Positions 1 to 11,345 are shown, numbered from the stretch's first letter. The stretch: DNA of 64,000 nt from Siphonodentalium dalli (GCA_032622095.1 CP136063.1:121914723-121978722); one strand, 5' to 3'. Translations and numbers: made by a program. The notes: a model not told the origin generated them from the letters alone.

Positions 1-59
1 ATAAAGAGTTTGATCTGTTAAAAAGGCATAAAACTCTCCTTTTTTCATGTGATATACAA

Positions 60-170
60 GATCTTCAACTTGTTATGTTGGGATATAAGATTTTATGAAA
101 CTCATTGTGAATCAAATTTATCAAACTCATTTCATAAAATCTTATATCCCAACATAACTTGTTGGAGATC
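60..170. repeat. Foldback (inverted repeat, 41-bp arms)
   Basis: Arms at about 60-100 and 130-170 are reverse complements with about four mismatches; the inner 29 bp of each arm match exactly. The loop is 29 bp. The sequence is AT-rich and non-coding. It could be a short MITE or a simple hairpin; no other copy was seen in the window. Confidence 0.85.
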
Positions 171-1283
171 CTCTATATATTAATGTGTCATTAAAAACAT
201 ATATTAGAGGCTAAACTAATTTTTGTTTAAAGTAGCAGGAAGGATAGAGTGTCAATGTCAATTTGCCTACCTTCGCCTTCGCTGCAAATATCTGTAAAAA
301 ATTAGTTTAACAAATAATTAATTTATTCAATACATTTTGTGTTATATCCTGCTTCTAAGTCGTAACTACACATTGAAGTATCAGCAGTGAGTGGAGTAGA
401 AAGCAATCCCAGAAGATGAACTCTGTGTGCAATAAATTATGTGATTTGGGTATCACTGGGTGAAAAAATTGTGACTGTAGCTGTTATTTTCAAATGAAGC
501 AATAGTATTAAATGGAGTTTCATATTGTTCATCAGTTCTTTTAATATATTATCCTTTATTTCAACATTTCTCAGATTTTCTTAGATTTACCATTGACTAT
601 TAAAGGGCAGATGAAGACATGCAAATATTTAAAACAAGTATTGATGGTTTGGTTTGATTCATTTTGGCTTCGAGCCAATTTCAGCTGATAGGCCAAATCA
701 CAACATATGTTTATCTGGTGAAGGTAAGACCACGCAGAGGGTTAATTTCACAAGGAAATCACTTGACTACATGTAGAAACCACAGACCCCCAGAAAACAA
801 CTGACAAACTTGCCAAGATAGACAAATCAGGTAAATGTCCCTTTGTGTGGATCTGCACTTTTTCAGGATTCAAACAAACTTCGCCATTGCAGGATGGTTT
901 ATGTTGGGCTAATGCACCACACACCTTATCGACTCAGCATATATGGACACAACTCAATTTATTATGGGCAGCCATTGTGTCAGCTGGATATATTGTGATT
1001 ATGTGCGGTTTTAACCTGTGAATGACCACTACACACCAGCCATTATAAACCTAACATTGTTTGATTATAAAGGTATTACAACTGTGCGATAAAGAAGTGG
1101 AAAATATTGTTAAAACAGGCCACTGATGCCCTATCAAGATAAATAATCATGGCAAAAAATTCAGATGTCATTGTTTGTAAAAAAAAAAAAAATACTTCCA
1201 ATTTATTAAGTTATTATACATTAATGCATATTTTACAGACACTAATAATGCTCCTTCGGATAATTTAAAAAGCGTCACCTGGG
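171..1283. other. No gene seen; AT-rich unique sequence
   Basis: No open frame of note and no repeat shared with the rest of the window. An A-run of about 13 lies near 1179-1191. Nothing else is supported. Confidence 0.6.
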
Positions 1284-3056
1284 TGTGAGAGTGTTCCTAA
1301 GTGAGAGGGCTGTCCCTGGGTCAGACGCTGTCCCTGCAGAATGGGTGAGAGTGCTGTCCCTGGGTCAGAGGGCAATCCATCAGCGAGAGGGCTGTCCCTG
1401 GGTCAGACACTGTCCCTGCAGAATGGGTGAGAGTGATGTCCCTGGGTCAGAGGGAAATCCATGGGCGAGAGGGCTGTCCCTGGGTCAGAGGGCAATCCAT
1501 GGACGAGAGGGCTATCCCTGGGTCAGATGGCTGTCCCTGCAGAATGGTGAGAGAGTTGTCCCTGGGTCAGAGGGCAATCTGTGGGTGAGATGGCTGTCCC
1601 TGGGTCAGAGGGCAATCCATCAGCGAGAGGGCTGTCCCTGCAGAATGGGTGAGAGTGATGTCCCTGGGTCAGAGGGAAATCCATGGGCGAGAGGGCTGTC
1701 CCTGGGTCAGAGGGCAATCCATGGGCGAGAGGGCTATCCCTGGGTCAGATGGCTGTCCCTGCAGAATGGTGAGAGAGCTGTCCCTGGGTCAGAGGGCAAT
1801 CTGTGGGTGAGATGGCTGTCCCTGGGTCAGAGGGCAATCCACTGGTGAGAGGGCTGTCCCTGGGTCAGATGGCTGTCTCTACAGAATGGGTGAGAGGGCT
1901 GTCCCTGGGTCAGAGGGCAATCTGTGGGCGAGATGGCTGTTCCTGGGTGAGAGGGCAATTCTTCAGCGAGAGGGCTATCCCTGGGTCAGATGGCTGTCTC
2001 TACATAATGGGTGAGAGGGCTGTACCTGGGTCAGAGGGCAATCCACTGGTGAGAGGGCTGTCCCTGGGTCAGATGGCTGTCTCTACAGAATGGGTGAGAG
2101 GGCTGTCCCTGGGTCAGAGGACAATCTGTGGGTGAGATGGCTGTCCTTGAGTCAGAGGGCAATCCATCAGCGAGAGGGCTGTCCCTGGGTCAGATGGCTG
2201 TCTCTACAGAATGGGTGAGAGGGCTGTCCCTGGGTCAGAGGGCAATCTGTGGGTGAGATGGCTGTCCCTGGGTCAGAGAGCAATCCATCAGCGAGAAGGC
2301 TGTCCCTGGGTCAGATGGCTGTCTCTACATAATGGATGAGAGGGCTGTCCCTGGGTCAGAGGGCAATCCATCAGCGAGAGGGCTATCCCTGGGTCAGATG
2401 GCTGTCTCTACAGAATGGGTGAGAGGGCTGTCCCTGGGTCAGAGGGCAATCCACTGGTGAGAGGGCTGTCCCTGGGTCAGATGGCTGTCTCTACAGAATG
2501 GGTGAGAGGGCTGTCCCTGGGTCAGAGGGCAATCTGTGGGTGAGATGGCTGTCCTTGAGTCAGAGGGCAATCCATCAGCGAGAGGGCTGTCCCTGGGTCA
2601 GATGGCTGTCTCTACAGAATGGGTGAGAGGGCTGTCCCTGGGTCAGAGGGCAATCTGTGGGTGAGATGGCTGTCCCTGGGTCAGAGAGCAATCCATCAGC
2701 GAGAATGCTGTCCCTGGGTGAGATGGCTGTCTCTACATAATGGGTGAGAGGGCTGTCCCTGGGTCAGAGGGCAATCCATCAGTGAGAGGGCTATCCCTGG
2801 GTCAGATGACTGTCTCTACAGAATGGGTGAGATGGCTGTCCCTGGGTCAGAGGGCAATCTGTGGGTGAGATGGCTGTCCCTGGGTCAGAGAGCAATCCAT
2901 CAGCGAGAGGGCTGTCCCTGGGTCAGAGGGCTGTCTCTACATAAAGGGTGAGAGGGCTGTCCCTGGGTCAGAGGGCAATCTGTGAGTGAGATGGCTGTCC
3001 CTGGGTCAGAGAGCAATCCATCAGCGAGAGGGCTGTCCCTGGGTCAGAGGGCTGTC
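1284..3056. repeat. Minisatellite array with 121-bp higher-order unit
   Basis: Tandem subunits share the core gctgtccctgggtcag. Two 38-bp subunits (ending in ccatcagc or ctgtgggt) and one 45-bp subunit (ending in ctacagaatgggt) make a 38+38+45 = 121-bp composite. For example, the same phase recurs at 2221 and 2342. The first part (1284-1850) is more irregular and contains gtccctgcagaatgg variants. Open frames of up to 187 codons occur here, but 121 is not a multiple of three, so they are by-products of the repeat. The array ends abruptly at 3056. Confidence 0.95.
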
Positions 3057-3172
3057 GAATTTGGTGATATTTGGGTTGAACAGATGATATTTTACTGAGT
3101 ATGTAAAATCTTATTCGCGATCTATCGGAATAGCACGTCAAGCATGTTTTATATTTTGATGACTCATGACCT

Positions 3173-3264
3173 GATTGCTCAAGTGTGCCAGGTATATGAG
3201 CAAGATTGCTTTAATAGCCAAGTGCGTGGTTAATGTTGGCCCGATTGCTCAAGTGTGCCAGGTA
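3173..3264 (+). repeat. Short direct repeat, offset 70 bp
   Basis: The 22-bp segment starting gattgctcaagtgtgcc occurs at 3173-3194 and again at 3243-3264. The second copy abuts the left end of the palindromic element at 3262. A separate direct repeat (about 3195-3240 and 3479-3526, core attgctttaata) flanks that element on both sides. This points to local duplication around the insertion. Confidence 0.8.
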
Positions 3265-3480
3265 CGGCACTGCCCTAATTAATTGACACCTTAACCACAG
3301 AAGAATTATGGGTAATTTTTCAGGATTTAGTCGGAAATATGACTTGTTGCCATTCATCGGAAAGCTCTCAGTGAGAGCTTTCCGATGAATGGCAACAAGC
3401 AATAGTTCCAACTAAACCCTGAAAAATTACACATAATTCAACTGTGGTTAAGAAGTTGATTATTTAGAGCATTACTGTAC
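3262..3480. mobile_element. Palindromic MITE, family 1 (full-length copy, TA-flanked)
   Basis: The whole 219 bp folds on itself, with the centre near 3370 inside a nearly perfect inverted repeat (catcggaaagctctca and its complement). Terminal sequence reads about cagtaatgccctaaataatc in the family consensus; here the left end is degenerate (cggcactgccctaatt). Every measurable copy (9028, 45548, 53863) has TA immediately outside both ends and starts CAG or close to it. This is the pattern of Tc1/mariner-type non-autonomous elements. It has no coding capacity; a 66-codon minus-strand frame here is incidental. Confidence 0.85.
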
Positions 3481-3530
3481 ATGAGTAATATTGCTTTAAT
3501 AACCAAGTGTGTGGTTATAATGTTGGTAAC

Positions 3531-4286
3531 ATTTATAGGATATTTTTTTTGTTTATAATATAATTATAACTACTTTCGCTTATTAAATGCGTGGATTTTA
3601 TTGGCCAATGCCCTTATATAGGCTTGGTAGCGAGAATCTCTATCAGCTGAGAGAAATGTTGTTCTCCCGCATCACAATGCGCAGTGATACTTTTACATTT
3701 CATAAACATGTGCATAGTTAGCATACTGCGAAAACAAAATGATTTAATAAGACTGATCAGTGAATCTATAAAATGCGAAACTTTAGTTTATATGTGATAA
3801 AGGAATTTGTTACATAACTATTCCACTATCAGTATTAACATTTCACAGCTTCGTGCCAATACTAATATCACATGACAGTGATCAGGAGAGCATAAAATGT
3901 GACAATTAAAGCGTTTGTTTACATTTTGAGTTTTGTCATCGGAGACCGCAAATTCGGTATGAAGTTCGGGAATTTCTATCGACTGATGACAATAAATGTT
4001 CTAGAATTATTTTAAATAAGTTAATTTTACAACAGCAAGCACAGTAGATTAATAGATTACGTGTACGGTGTCTTGATTTTGTGGAGTTTATCGTTGGAAA
4101 GAGAGATTGAATTGTGTGTATTTTATGAACTCCCGGTCAGCCGCCGAGTGTTTGTCTATAAACAAATGGTTCTGTAATGTTTTAGATGTTTGTTTACATA
4201 ACAAAGAGTACAAACGTGACAATAACATGCAATGTACGCGATATTTATGATTGGTATAAGAACAAAATCTGTCCTTTATATTATAC
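3531..4286. other. No gene seen; unique AT-rich sequence
   Basis: Stops in all frames and no repeat recognised from elsewhere in the window. It ends at the ttatactag junction where the next dispersed repeat begins. Confidence 0.5.
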
Positions 4287-5016
4287 TAGCAGGTGACCCG
4301 ACTTTGTCCGGGCTTTGACCTTGAATTGACAATTTTAAAGGTCAAGGCCAGGTCGGGGTAACAATTTGACCCGTCCAAAACACTCCCCGGACAAAAGTAT
4401 CCCTAGGTCAGGTCAGGGTCACGATTTGACCCGTCGAAAACACTCCCCCGACAAAAGTATCCCTAGGTATCAAATTTCGTCGAAATCCGTTAATTTTTTT
4501 ATTTAATTTGAGTTAATTCTGCCTTTTTAATCAAGAGAAATGATGGTACCCGTCCCGTGATGGTACCCATCCCTAAAAGAGGTACGTTTGTGGGTACCCG
4601 TTTCAAGGTGAAGATCACTTCGGGCGGAAAAACTTACCCGATGAAAATCTCCCCCGTTCCTTGGAACCCCTAAGTACGAAGACAGACATAAGAATCACAC
4701 AACACGCTCATGTCTGGATACAGACACACTCACGTCTGGCCCCAGACATAAGAATCACACTACACGCATACGCTCTTTATCAACGACACTGCGGATACGA
4801 ACGCTCTTTAACTATCAACGCGATTAACCCCACAGTGCCAAGGACGGTCATTTTGGTGACTGGGAGTGGAGAAGGGGTGCTCGGAGCTTCTCCAAAACGG
4901 CGGTAAAGACTGCATGTGGCTTTTTAACCTTAGATTGGAAGTTTGAGCTCAATCGGTCCAGCCGTTTTCACGGCCATAGCTAACACACAGACAGAAGTCC
5001 CAAAATATATATTAGA
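4287..5016 (+). mobile_element. Dispersed repeat: TAGC start, AATATATA end (degenerate copy)
   Basis: Starts tagcaggtgacccgac followed by tttgtccgggct. Ends with a cacagacagaagtcccaaaa stretch running into atatatattaga. The same head and tail bound the elements at 9594, 33140, 34288 and 34900. The body has gaccttgaattgac and aaggtcaagg near the left end and tcggtccagccgttttcacg near the right end. An 81-codon open frame (4661-4906) resembles nothing I know. It is probably an unclassified non-autonomous element. Confidence 0.75.
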
Positions 5017-5469
5017 TTCTTTCTGCTAATGGCAGATTTAGCGGATGTGACTATTTTAAGAGCAATACCCACTGCCCGTATCTTTAACATGGGCTGGGTC
5101 TGACCGACATCACCTGGGAGCTTTAGCAAACAATAGTTCCTAATTTATAGTAACTGTTTCAATTTTAATTTTGCCACACTTTACCCATGCACATTTATAC
5201 ATCCGCTAGTATAATATATACTGCCAAATCTGTATACTCATTGATGCATTATTCGTAATTTATATTAACTAGAATGTACATGTAGTAAATTATTAAGTTT
5301 CCAAAAACTTGAGTAGAAAAGGAAATAACAAGACAGTCAATGACTGTGGGGTCGCTCACCGGACTGCAAAGACTGATAAGACTGGGACTCTGGAGACCAC
5401 AACAGTCAGAACTTTTCATAATCACTTTAAAAGAAGTAGATATCTAAAGACTGTTAAATCTAAAACAAA

Positions 5470-5702
5470 AAAATTGGAGTTATGTCCCTGGCCCCGCCCA
5501 CATTTGACCCAGTGACCTGATTTGAACAAATCTGAACCCCAGTCACCCAAGGATCCTTCATACCAAATATGAACCCATATAGCCTGATGGTATTTGAGAA
5601 GAAGTCACTTTAAGAATACTATGGAGGGAAAGAGTTATGGCCCTGGCTTCGCAACTATTTCAAGTGAACTCATTTGAACAAATCAGAATGTGAGTCACCC
5701 AG
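5470..5702 (+). repeat. Bivalve-type dispersed repeat fragment
   Basis: Contains agttatgtccctggc, tgacccagtgacc and gtcacccaaggat, followed by a second partial unit (gagttatggccctggcttcg). The same phrases recur at 7975-8400 in a longer copy. It is non-coding and probably a truncated interspersed element. Confidence 0.75.
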
Positions 5703-5885
5703 CCTTCATAATGGGCTACGGCAATCGGCAATGCAGATGGATGGATGGGAGAACAGTCTGACATAGAGACTGACAAATTCAATCCAATATACCTCCCAAG
5801 TTTTCTTTGCAAAATCAGGGTATAATGAGTTCAACTGGATACTGGTGGTTAAGAACATAATATTCGAACAGACAAGTCTGAACAT

Positions 5886-5994
5886 AGTGTCTGACATTTG
5901 CAGAATGAGGTCCCCAAGGGGTGAATTTAATGACACAATCCTGCAATGCGGGCTAGCATCACCAAATTCACCCTCTGGGGACCTCATTCTGTGT
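5886..5994. mobile_element. Palindromic MITE, family 2
   Basis: Inverted halves around tgcaatgcgggctagc. Arms carry catttgcagaatgaggtccc on the left and the complement of ccctctggggacctcattct on the right. It is the same family as the complete copy at 9190-9342. The outer ends are only partly preserved here. Confidence 0.8.
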
Positions 5995-6187
5995 AGGCCT
6001 CAACTGCTATGGGAGACATAGCATTAGATTGAAGTTCTCCAGTTAAAGTTGGTGATGTGCACCCATTGGGCACCTCAATTATGCATTTTATATTCACAAA
6101 TTAGGGGATTTAGAAACTAAACAGAAGGGCTAAAGTAAGTAAAAATGTCAATTTAAGTGCCTATATACTTCCCAGAAGATGAGGCCT

Positions 6188-6300
6188 AAGCAGAATGAGG
6201 ACCCTGGCTAGTGTATTTGGTGATGCTAGACTGCCGTGCAGGGTAGCATAACTAAATTCACCCTCTGGGGACATCATTCTGCAAATGCCAGACAGAAGAC
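6188..6300. mobile_element. Palindromic MITE, family 2 (diverged copy)
   Basis: Left half reads gcagaatgaggaccctgg then gtatttggtgatgctaga. Right half has aaattcaccctctgggg and ends cattctgcaaatgccagaca. The sequence before it (cccagaagatgaggcctaag) recurs before the copies at 6831 and 7339, so the MITE sits inside a larger repeated block. Confidence 0.75.
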
Positions 6301-6404
6301 AAATTTAATCCAATATATACCCCCCCCCCATTTTTCTTTGAATATTAGTCGTATGATTTCATCTGGATAAGTGGTGATTAAAACAATAATATGAAATGGC
6401 CTGA

Positions 6405-6505
6405 ATTTAGTATGTCTGACATTTGCAGAATTAGGTCCCAAAAATGTGGATTTAATGACAATAGTCTGTAAGGCAGGCTAGCATCACCAAATTCATCCTC
6501 AATCT
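6405..6505. mobile_element. Palindromic MITE, family 2 (partial copy)
   Basis: Shows gtctgacatttgcagaat, aggtccc, and the centre ggcaggctagcatcaccaaa. The right arm breaks off after aattcatcctc and joins unrelated sequence. Confidence 0.65.
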
Positions 6506-6543
6506 GATTAGGCCTCAATGGCCAATAAAACCAAGGAACAGAT

Positions 6544-6782
6544 TGAAGTCCTACAGTTGAAGTGGGTGATACACACCCATTGAGCACCTCAATTATGCAT
6601 TTTATCTTCTGCAAATTAGGGGGACATTGAAACTGAACAGGTGGAAAAAAGTTACTAAATCAATGAAGTCCTACAGTTGAAGTTGGTGATACATACCCAT
6701 TGAGCACCTCAATTATGCATTTTATCTTCTGCAAATTAGGGGGACATTGAAACTGAACAGGTGGAAAAAGTGACTAAATCAA
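6544..6782 (+). repeat. Tandem duplication, two copies of about 120 bp
   Basis: tgaagtcctacagttgaag occurs at 6544 and 6664 with matching downstream sequence (cacccattgagcacctc and ttatcttctgcaaattaggg), so the period is 120 bp. A related third segment (gcacccattgggcacctc) lies near 6058. The copies are nearly identical, so the duplication is recent. Confidence 0.9.
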
Positions 6783-6830
6783 ACTGTCAATTTGATACTT
6801 AGGATACTTCCCAGAAGATGAGGACTAAGC

Positions 6831-6933
6831 AGAATTAGGTCCCTGGCGGGTGTATTTGGTGATGCTAGCATGCTGTATGGGGTAGCAACACTAAATTCTC
6901 CATCTGGGGACCTCACTATGTAAATGTCAGACA
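6831..6933. mobile_element. Palindromic MITE, family 2 (diverged copy)
   Basis: Left half gcagaattaggtccctgg and tatttggtgatgctagc. Right half aaattctccatctgggg and aaatgtcagaca. The preceding cccagaagatgaggactaag matches the blocks near 6175 and 7322. Confidence 0.75.
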
Positions 6934-7321
6934 CATTCTTGAAGAAATCAAAGCCATTCACAGTATCATTGAATGTCAGTCATCAACTAACCAGGGAGCA
7001 ACAGTTTGTTGTTAAATTGCTACAGATATGTTTAGATTAGAATAATACATGTCATCTGGCTAGTTTATATAATTAATGACCTGTGCCTTTACAGATATAT
7101 ATGCCTCTGTGGTGAGAAGAGGTATTAAATTGAGAGGTGATATGGCTTGGAAGGGATGTTGGTTGATGGCAGGGTTGGGTCTGGGCCATGTGGGAGGGGG
7201 TGGGTGGGGGAGGGTGGAATGTTTCCATAATTTCATTAAAGAGTAAAGTTTCATAACTCTGCAGATGTTTTTATGGTGTCACTTTTTTCAAATTTTAAAA
7301 CACGTTTAAAAAAAAAATTGT

Positions 7322-7446
7322 CCCAGAAGATGAGGCCTAAGCAGAATAAGGTAATTGAGGGTGTATTTGGTGATGCTAGCCTGCTGTATGGGGTAGCAAC
7401 ACTAAATTCACCATCTGGGGACTTCATTCTGCAAATGTCAGACACA
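7322..7446. mobile_element. Palindromic MITE, family 2 with shared upstream block
   Basis: Begins in the shared cccagaagatgaggcctaag block, then gtatttggtgatgctagcc, the centre ctgtatggggtagc, and the right half aaattcaccatctgggg ending tgcaaatgtcagacac. It is the closest relative of the 6831 copy. Confidence 0.75.
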
Positions 7447-7671
7447 CTATGTCCAGGCTTGGAGAAATGAACAATGGACTATTCCTTGTAGACTCTGGTA
7501 GAATAGTTGTTTAGCTAATGTCATGTCTTGTAATGACAGATGGTAAACTGGTCTGAAGCAAGCAGTCTTCAGTAAGAGTATCAAGTGACCACACTATGAT
7601 AAATTGGCTTTTTCAATAATACAGGCTTCAGTGTTCTCTTAAAAATTAATAGTGCATGGCAAAGAGGTGTG

Positions 7672-8520
7672 AATTATAAAGGGCCATAACTCTGTTACAA
7701 TATATTGGATCAAACCCATATTTTAACTTGATCTGTATATAAGTGTCAAAAATTCATATACCAAATTTGGTGTTGATCAGATGAAAAATGTTTGAGTAAT
7801 CCTGTCTTGGATGAATTCTATATCAAAACAAGAGTGGAAGGGGTTAAATAAACAATACCAAAATCCATACAGATGAAGAACATGCTAAGAAAAATCAAAG
7901 AAAGAAATATGAGGCTGTGATGTGTCCTAAACAAAAATTAAAAGTCAAAATGCAAAAATTTAATTTTTTGTTTTTAAAGTTATGTCCCTGGCTCTGCCCC
8001 TATTTGACCCAGTGACCCAATTAGAACAAATCTGATTCCCAGTCACCCAAGGTCCCTCAGTACCAAATATAAGCTAAATCGGCCCAATATTTTTTTAGAA
8101 GAAGTCATTGTAAGAATTACTATGAGTTATGGCCCTGGTTTCTCAACTAATTGACCGGGTGACCTCATTTGAACAAATCTGAACACCAGTCACCCAAGGA
8201 CCCTCCATACCAAATATTAGCTAAATCGGCACAATGGTTATGGACAAGAAGTTGTTGTAAGAATTACTATGGAGGAATAGAGTTATGGCCCTGGTTTCGC
8301 AACTATTTGACCCAGTGACCTCATTTGAACAAATCTGAATGAGAGTCACCTAGGGAACATCCACACCAAATATGAACCAATTCGGTATGATGGTTTCAGA
8401 GGAGAAGATGTTTTTTTTTTAAGTTGACGGACGGACGGACAGACGGACAGACGGACGCACGGACGGACGAGGAGTGATGACTATAGCTCCACCGGAGACT
8501 TCGTCTCAGGTGAGCTAATA
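7672..8520 (+). mobile_element. Bivalve-type dispersed element with hairpin 3' end
   Basis: A complete-looking right end. The body consists of three diverged sub-units each with gttatggccctgg (or tatgtccctggctc), a tgacccagtgacc-like phrase, gaacaaatctgaa, and gtcacccaagg. A gacggacggac-type tract (about 8424-8470) follows, then a stem-loop (tagctcc accggagac ttc gtctcaggtgagcta). The terminal ggtgagctaata resembles the ends at 29319 and 45429. It has no coding capacity. A SINE or other non-autonomous element is likely; the class is not certain. Confidence 0.75.
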
Positions 8521-9027
8521 AAACCAATGAAAAAATTGCATCCATGATGGCGACAGACAAGCTAATACCAATATACCCATCCGCTTCTAGGGCCCAAGTG
8601 GGTGGGGGAGTAGAATTATGGCAACCATGATATGATAGTCATTAACAGTCATGATGTATTTATAAGTCAGATTTAGCCTTTGATCTTTAAATAGTTTCAC
8701 TGCTGATCTAATTCAACATACAGATAGTGGTGATCTATAAAGTTGAGGTCACTGGCACTGAAAGATAAGACTATTGAACAAGCTGTTGAGATGTGATTTG
8801 TGTTCGAGCATCATGCTCCGTGCCTTTCTGGTAACATATTGCTCAGATAGTAAATGGAGCTTCCGTTAAATTATCGACTCATTCTATAATATGCTACACA
8901 ATGTTTCTATTAAAAGCAGACACGAGTTAGAAAATTGAACTGTGAAAAAAATCAGAGAAAAAACAATTGACCCTTTATAGCTAGAAAACCAATATCTAAC
9001 AATAGTGCTCTGTTTTGGCTTTATGTA

Positions 9028-9136
9028 CAGTAATTCCCTATATAATCGACTCCTTAACCACAGCAGAATTATGGGTAATTCTGCTGTGGTTATTAAAGGA
9101 GTCGATTATTTAGGGCTAAATTATAAAGGGATACCG
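9028..9136. mobile_element. Palindromic MITE, family 1 (short internal-deletion copy)
   Basis: 109 bp, flanked by TA on both sides (9026-9027 and 9137-9138). Starts cagtaattccctatataatc. The arms meet directly at gggtaattctgctgtgg, so about 110 bp of the family centre is missing. Palindrome-centred deletion is common in foldback elements. Confidence 0.85.
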
Positions 9137-9189
9137 TAATTGTATCTCATAGTATTTACTCTCTTATGATATTTCAGTACAAGATAAGG

Positions 9190-9342
9190 CCAAGCCTTGA
9201 AATAGTGTGTCTGCCATTTGCAGAATGAGGTCCCCAGAGGGTGAATTTAGTGATGCTACCCCGCATAGCGGGCTAGCATCACCAAATTCACCCTCTGGGA
9301 ACCTCATTCTGCAAATGACAGACACGCTATTTCAAGGCTTGG
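9190..9342. mobile_element. Palindromic MITE, family 2 (most complete copy)
   Basis: An almost perfect 153-bp palindrome. The ends are ccaagccttgaaatagtgtg and its near-complement gctatttcaaggcttgg. The centre is ctaccccgcatagcgggctagc. It defines the full arms for the partial copies at 5.9-7.4 kb. I could not identify a convincing target-site duplication. Confidence 0.9.
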
Positions 9343-9593
9343 ATTAAGGCAGTATGCATACAGGAAGAAAATATTATTCCAAAACTATTATAGTGTTGAA
9401 AAATCCAAACACATTAAGTTTATTTAAATTATTTCAGAAAGCACCACATATGAGCAATGCAAAAGTGTAAATATTTAGTTGATATTTCTGAACAAGTTTA
9501 TAAAAGCACCCAATAGCTGTATCAATATGATTAATTGATGATGATTCTGATGATGGGTGTCACTAAATGTGTATGTACTCATATATATAATAC

Positions 9594-10790
9594 TAGAAGG
9601 TGACCCGACTTCGTCCCAGCTTGGACCTTGAATTGACCATTTTGAAGGTCACGGTCAGGTGGGGTAACGATTTGACTCATCCAAAACACTGCCCGAACAA
9701 AAGTACCCGACAAATGTACCCGTCGAAATCCATCCGGTTTTACCCGATTTGACCTTGAATTGATCATTTTGAAGGTCAAGGTCAGGTCGGTGTCACGATT
9801 TGACCCGTCCAAAACACCCAGTGGACAAAAGTAACCCCACGTATCAAATTTCGTCGAAATCCCATCAAAATTGGCAATTTGACCTTGAATTGACCCGATT
9901 TCAAGGTCAAGGTCATGTCACACAGGCAAATGAATATGCTTATGAGACTCCCCATACGAAAGTGTCCCCACATACCAAGTTTCATCGAAATCCCGTGATA
10001 TTCGGGCATTTGACCTTGAAATGACCCGATTTCAAGGTCAAGGTCACATCGCACGGGCAAATTAATAGGTTTATGCCACTCCCCGGCCTTAGGTAACCCC
10101 ACATACCAAGTTTCATCGAAATCCCATGATATTCGGGCGGTTGACTTTGAAATGACCCGATTTCAAGGTCAAGGTCACGTCGCACGGGCAAATTAATAGG
10201 CCTATGTTCGTCCCCGGCCGAAAATACCCCCAAATACCAAGTTTCATCGAAATCGTTAGGCCGTTTTCGAGTTCATCGCGAACACACAGACACACACACA
10301 GATCTTCCAAAATATATCCGGTTTTACCCGATTTGACCTTGAATTGATTATTTTGAAGGTCAAGGTCTGGTCGGGGTCACGATTGGACCCGTCCAAAACA
10401 ATCAGTGGACAAAACTAACCCCACGTATCAAATTTCGTCAAAATCCCATCAAAATTGGCGATTTGACCTTGAAGTTACCCGATTTCAAGGTCAAGATCAC
10501 GTCGCACGGGCAAATGAATATGCTTATGAGACTCGCCATAAGAAAGTACCCGCACATACCAAGTTTCATCGAAATCCCGTGATATTCGGGCGTTTGACCT
10601 TGAAATGACCCAATTTCAAGGTCAAGGTGACGTCGCACGGACAAATTAATATGCCTATGTTCGTCCCCGGCCGAAAATACCCCCACATTCCAAGTTTCAT
10701 CGAAATCGGGTTGGCCGTTTTCGAGTTCATCGCGAACACACAGACACACACACCCTCAGACACACAGATCTTCCAAAATATATAATAGAT
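9594..10790 (+). mobile_element. Dispersed element rich in TGACCTTGA / TCAAGGTCA
   Basis: Starts tagaaggtgacccgacttcg after an AT-rich tatatataatac. Ends agatcttccaaaatatata followed by atagat. The body is made of modules of about 130 bp, each with tgaccttgaa, 8-12 bp, then tttcaaggtcaaggtca, then a cgcacgggcaaat phrase and caagtttcatcgaaatc. Two composite halves (9594-10315, 10316-10790) share order and end each with cacagac tracts, so the copy contains an internal duplication. Many 60-106 codon frames on both strands repeat phrases such as PVRRDLDLEIGSFQ, but none is a recognisable protein. Confidence 0.8.
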
Positions 10791-11244
10791 GTAGTTAAGC
10801 CACCAAAATTTGTGTATCAAGAATACAACAGTTATTTTATATATCTGTTTATTTGCTTGCACCTTGTTATTGCCGTTGTTATTATAGGTAAATTATTTCA
10901 ACATATACAGTACATATACACAGTAAACTGACGAAAAGCTTTTTCTTCCATACCAAATTGAAGTGAATCAACTCAATGCTCTGTGGTGTTTACATGTAGT
11001 ATTTGATGCATGTCTACGTAGTCCTAGTCTAGTGAGGTGAGACGCAGTTGTCTGTTGTTTGGCCTGCAGACAACGAAGGATATTTTGACATCATGTTATG
11101 TCATGATGTCTTTATAATTGGTTTTCAATTTACTTAACTAAAATGTTTCACCCATGAACTGTTCATCACCATATATTATATCATCAGCTGAAGTTGGTTT
11201 GGAGTTCATTTTAGAAATGAATGTAGTTTGAGTGTGTTTTATTG

Positions 11245-11345
11245 AAGGGTACAGTGCTGAGGCCGATGGGCATATTGTGAACGGTTCACACTAAATGTAC
11301 TCCAACAGCAAAAACGACATACTGTAAATGTACCCTTCAGTCATT
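11245..11345. repeat. Small foldback with gaagggtaca ends
   Basis: Left ttgaagggtacagtgctgag and right tgtacccttcagtc are inverted around about 70 bp. The same terminal motif bounds the foldback at 30997-31288. Confidence 0.6.

Noticed and set aside
1285-2135. Open frames of 187 and 110 codons with repeated GQRAIH/REGCP phrases
   Set aside because: They follow the minisatellite; the 121-bp unit is not a multiple of three, frames break, and both strands give frames.
9579-10862. Cluster of 60-106 codon frames on both strands with DLEIGSFQ-like repeats
   Set aside because: They come from repeated TCAAGGTCA modules of a dispersed element and differ between modules by frame.
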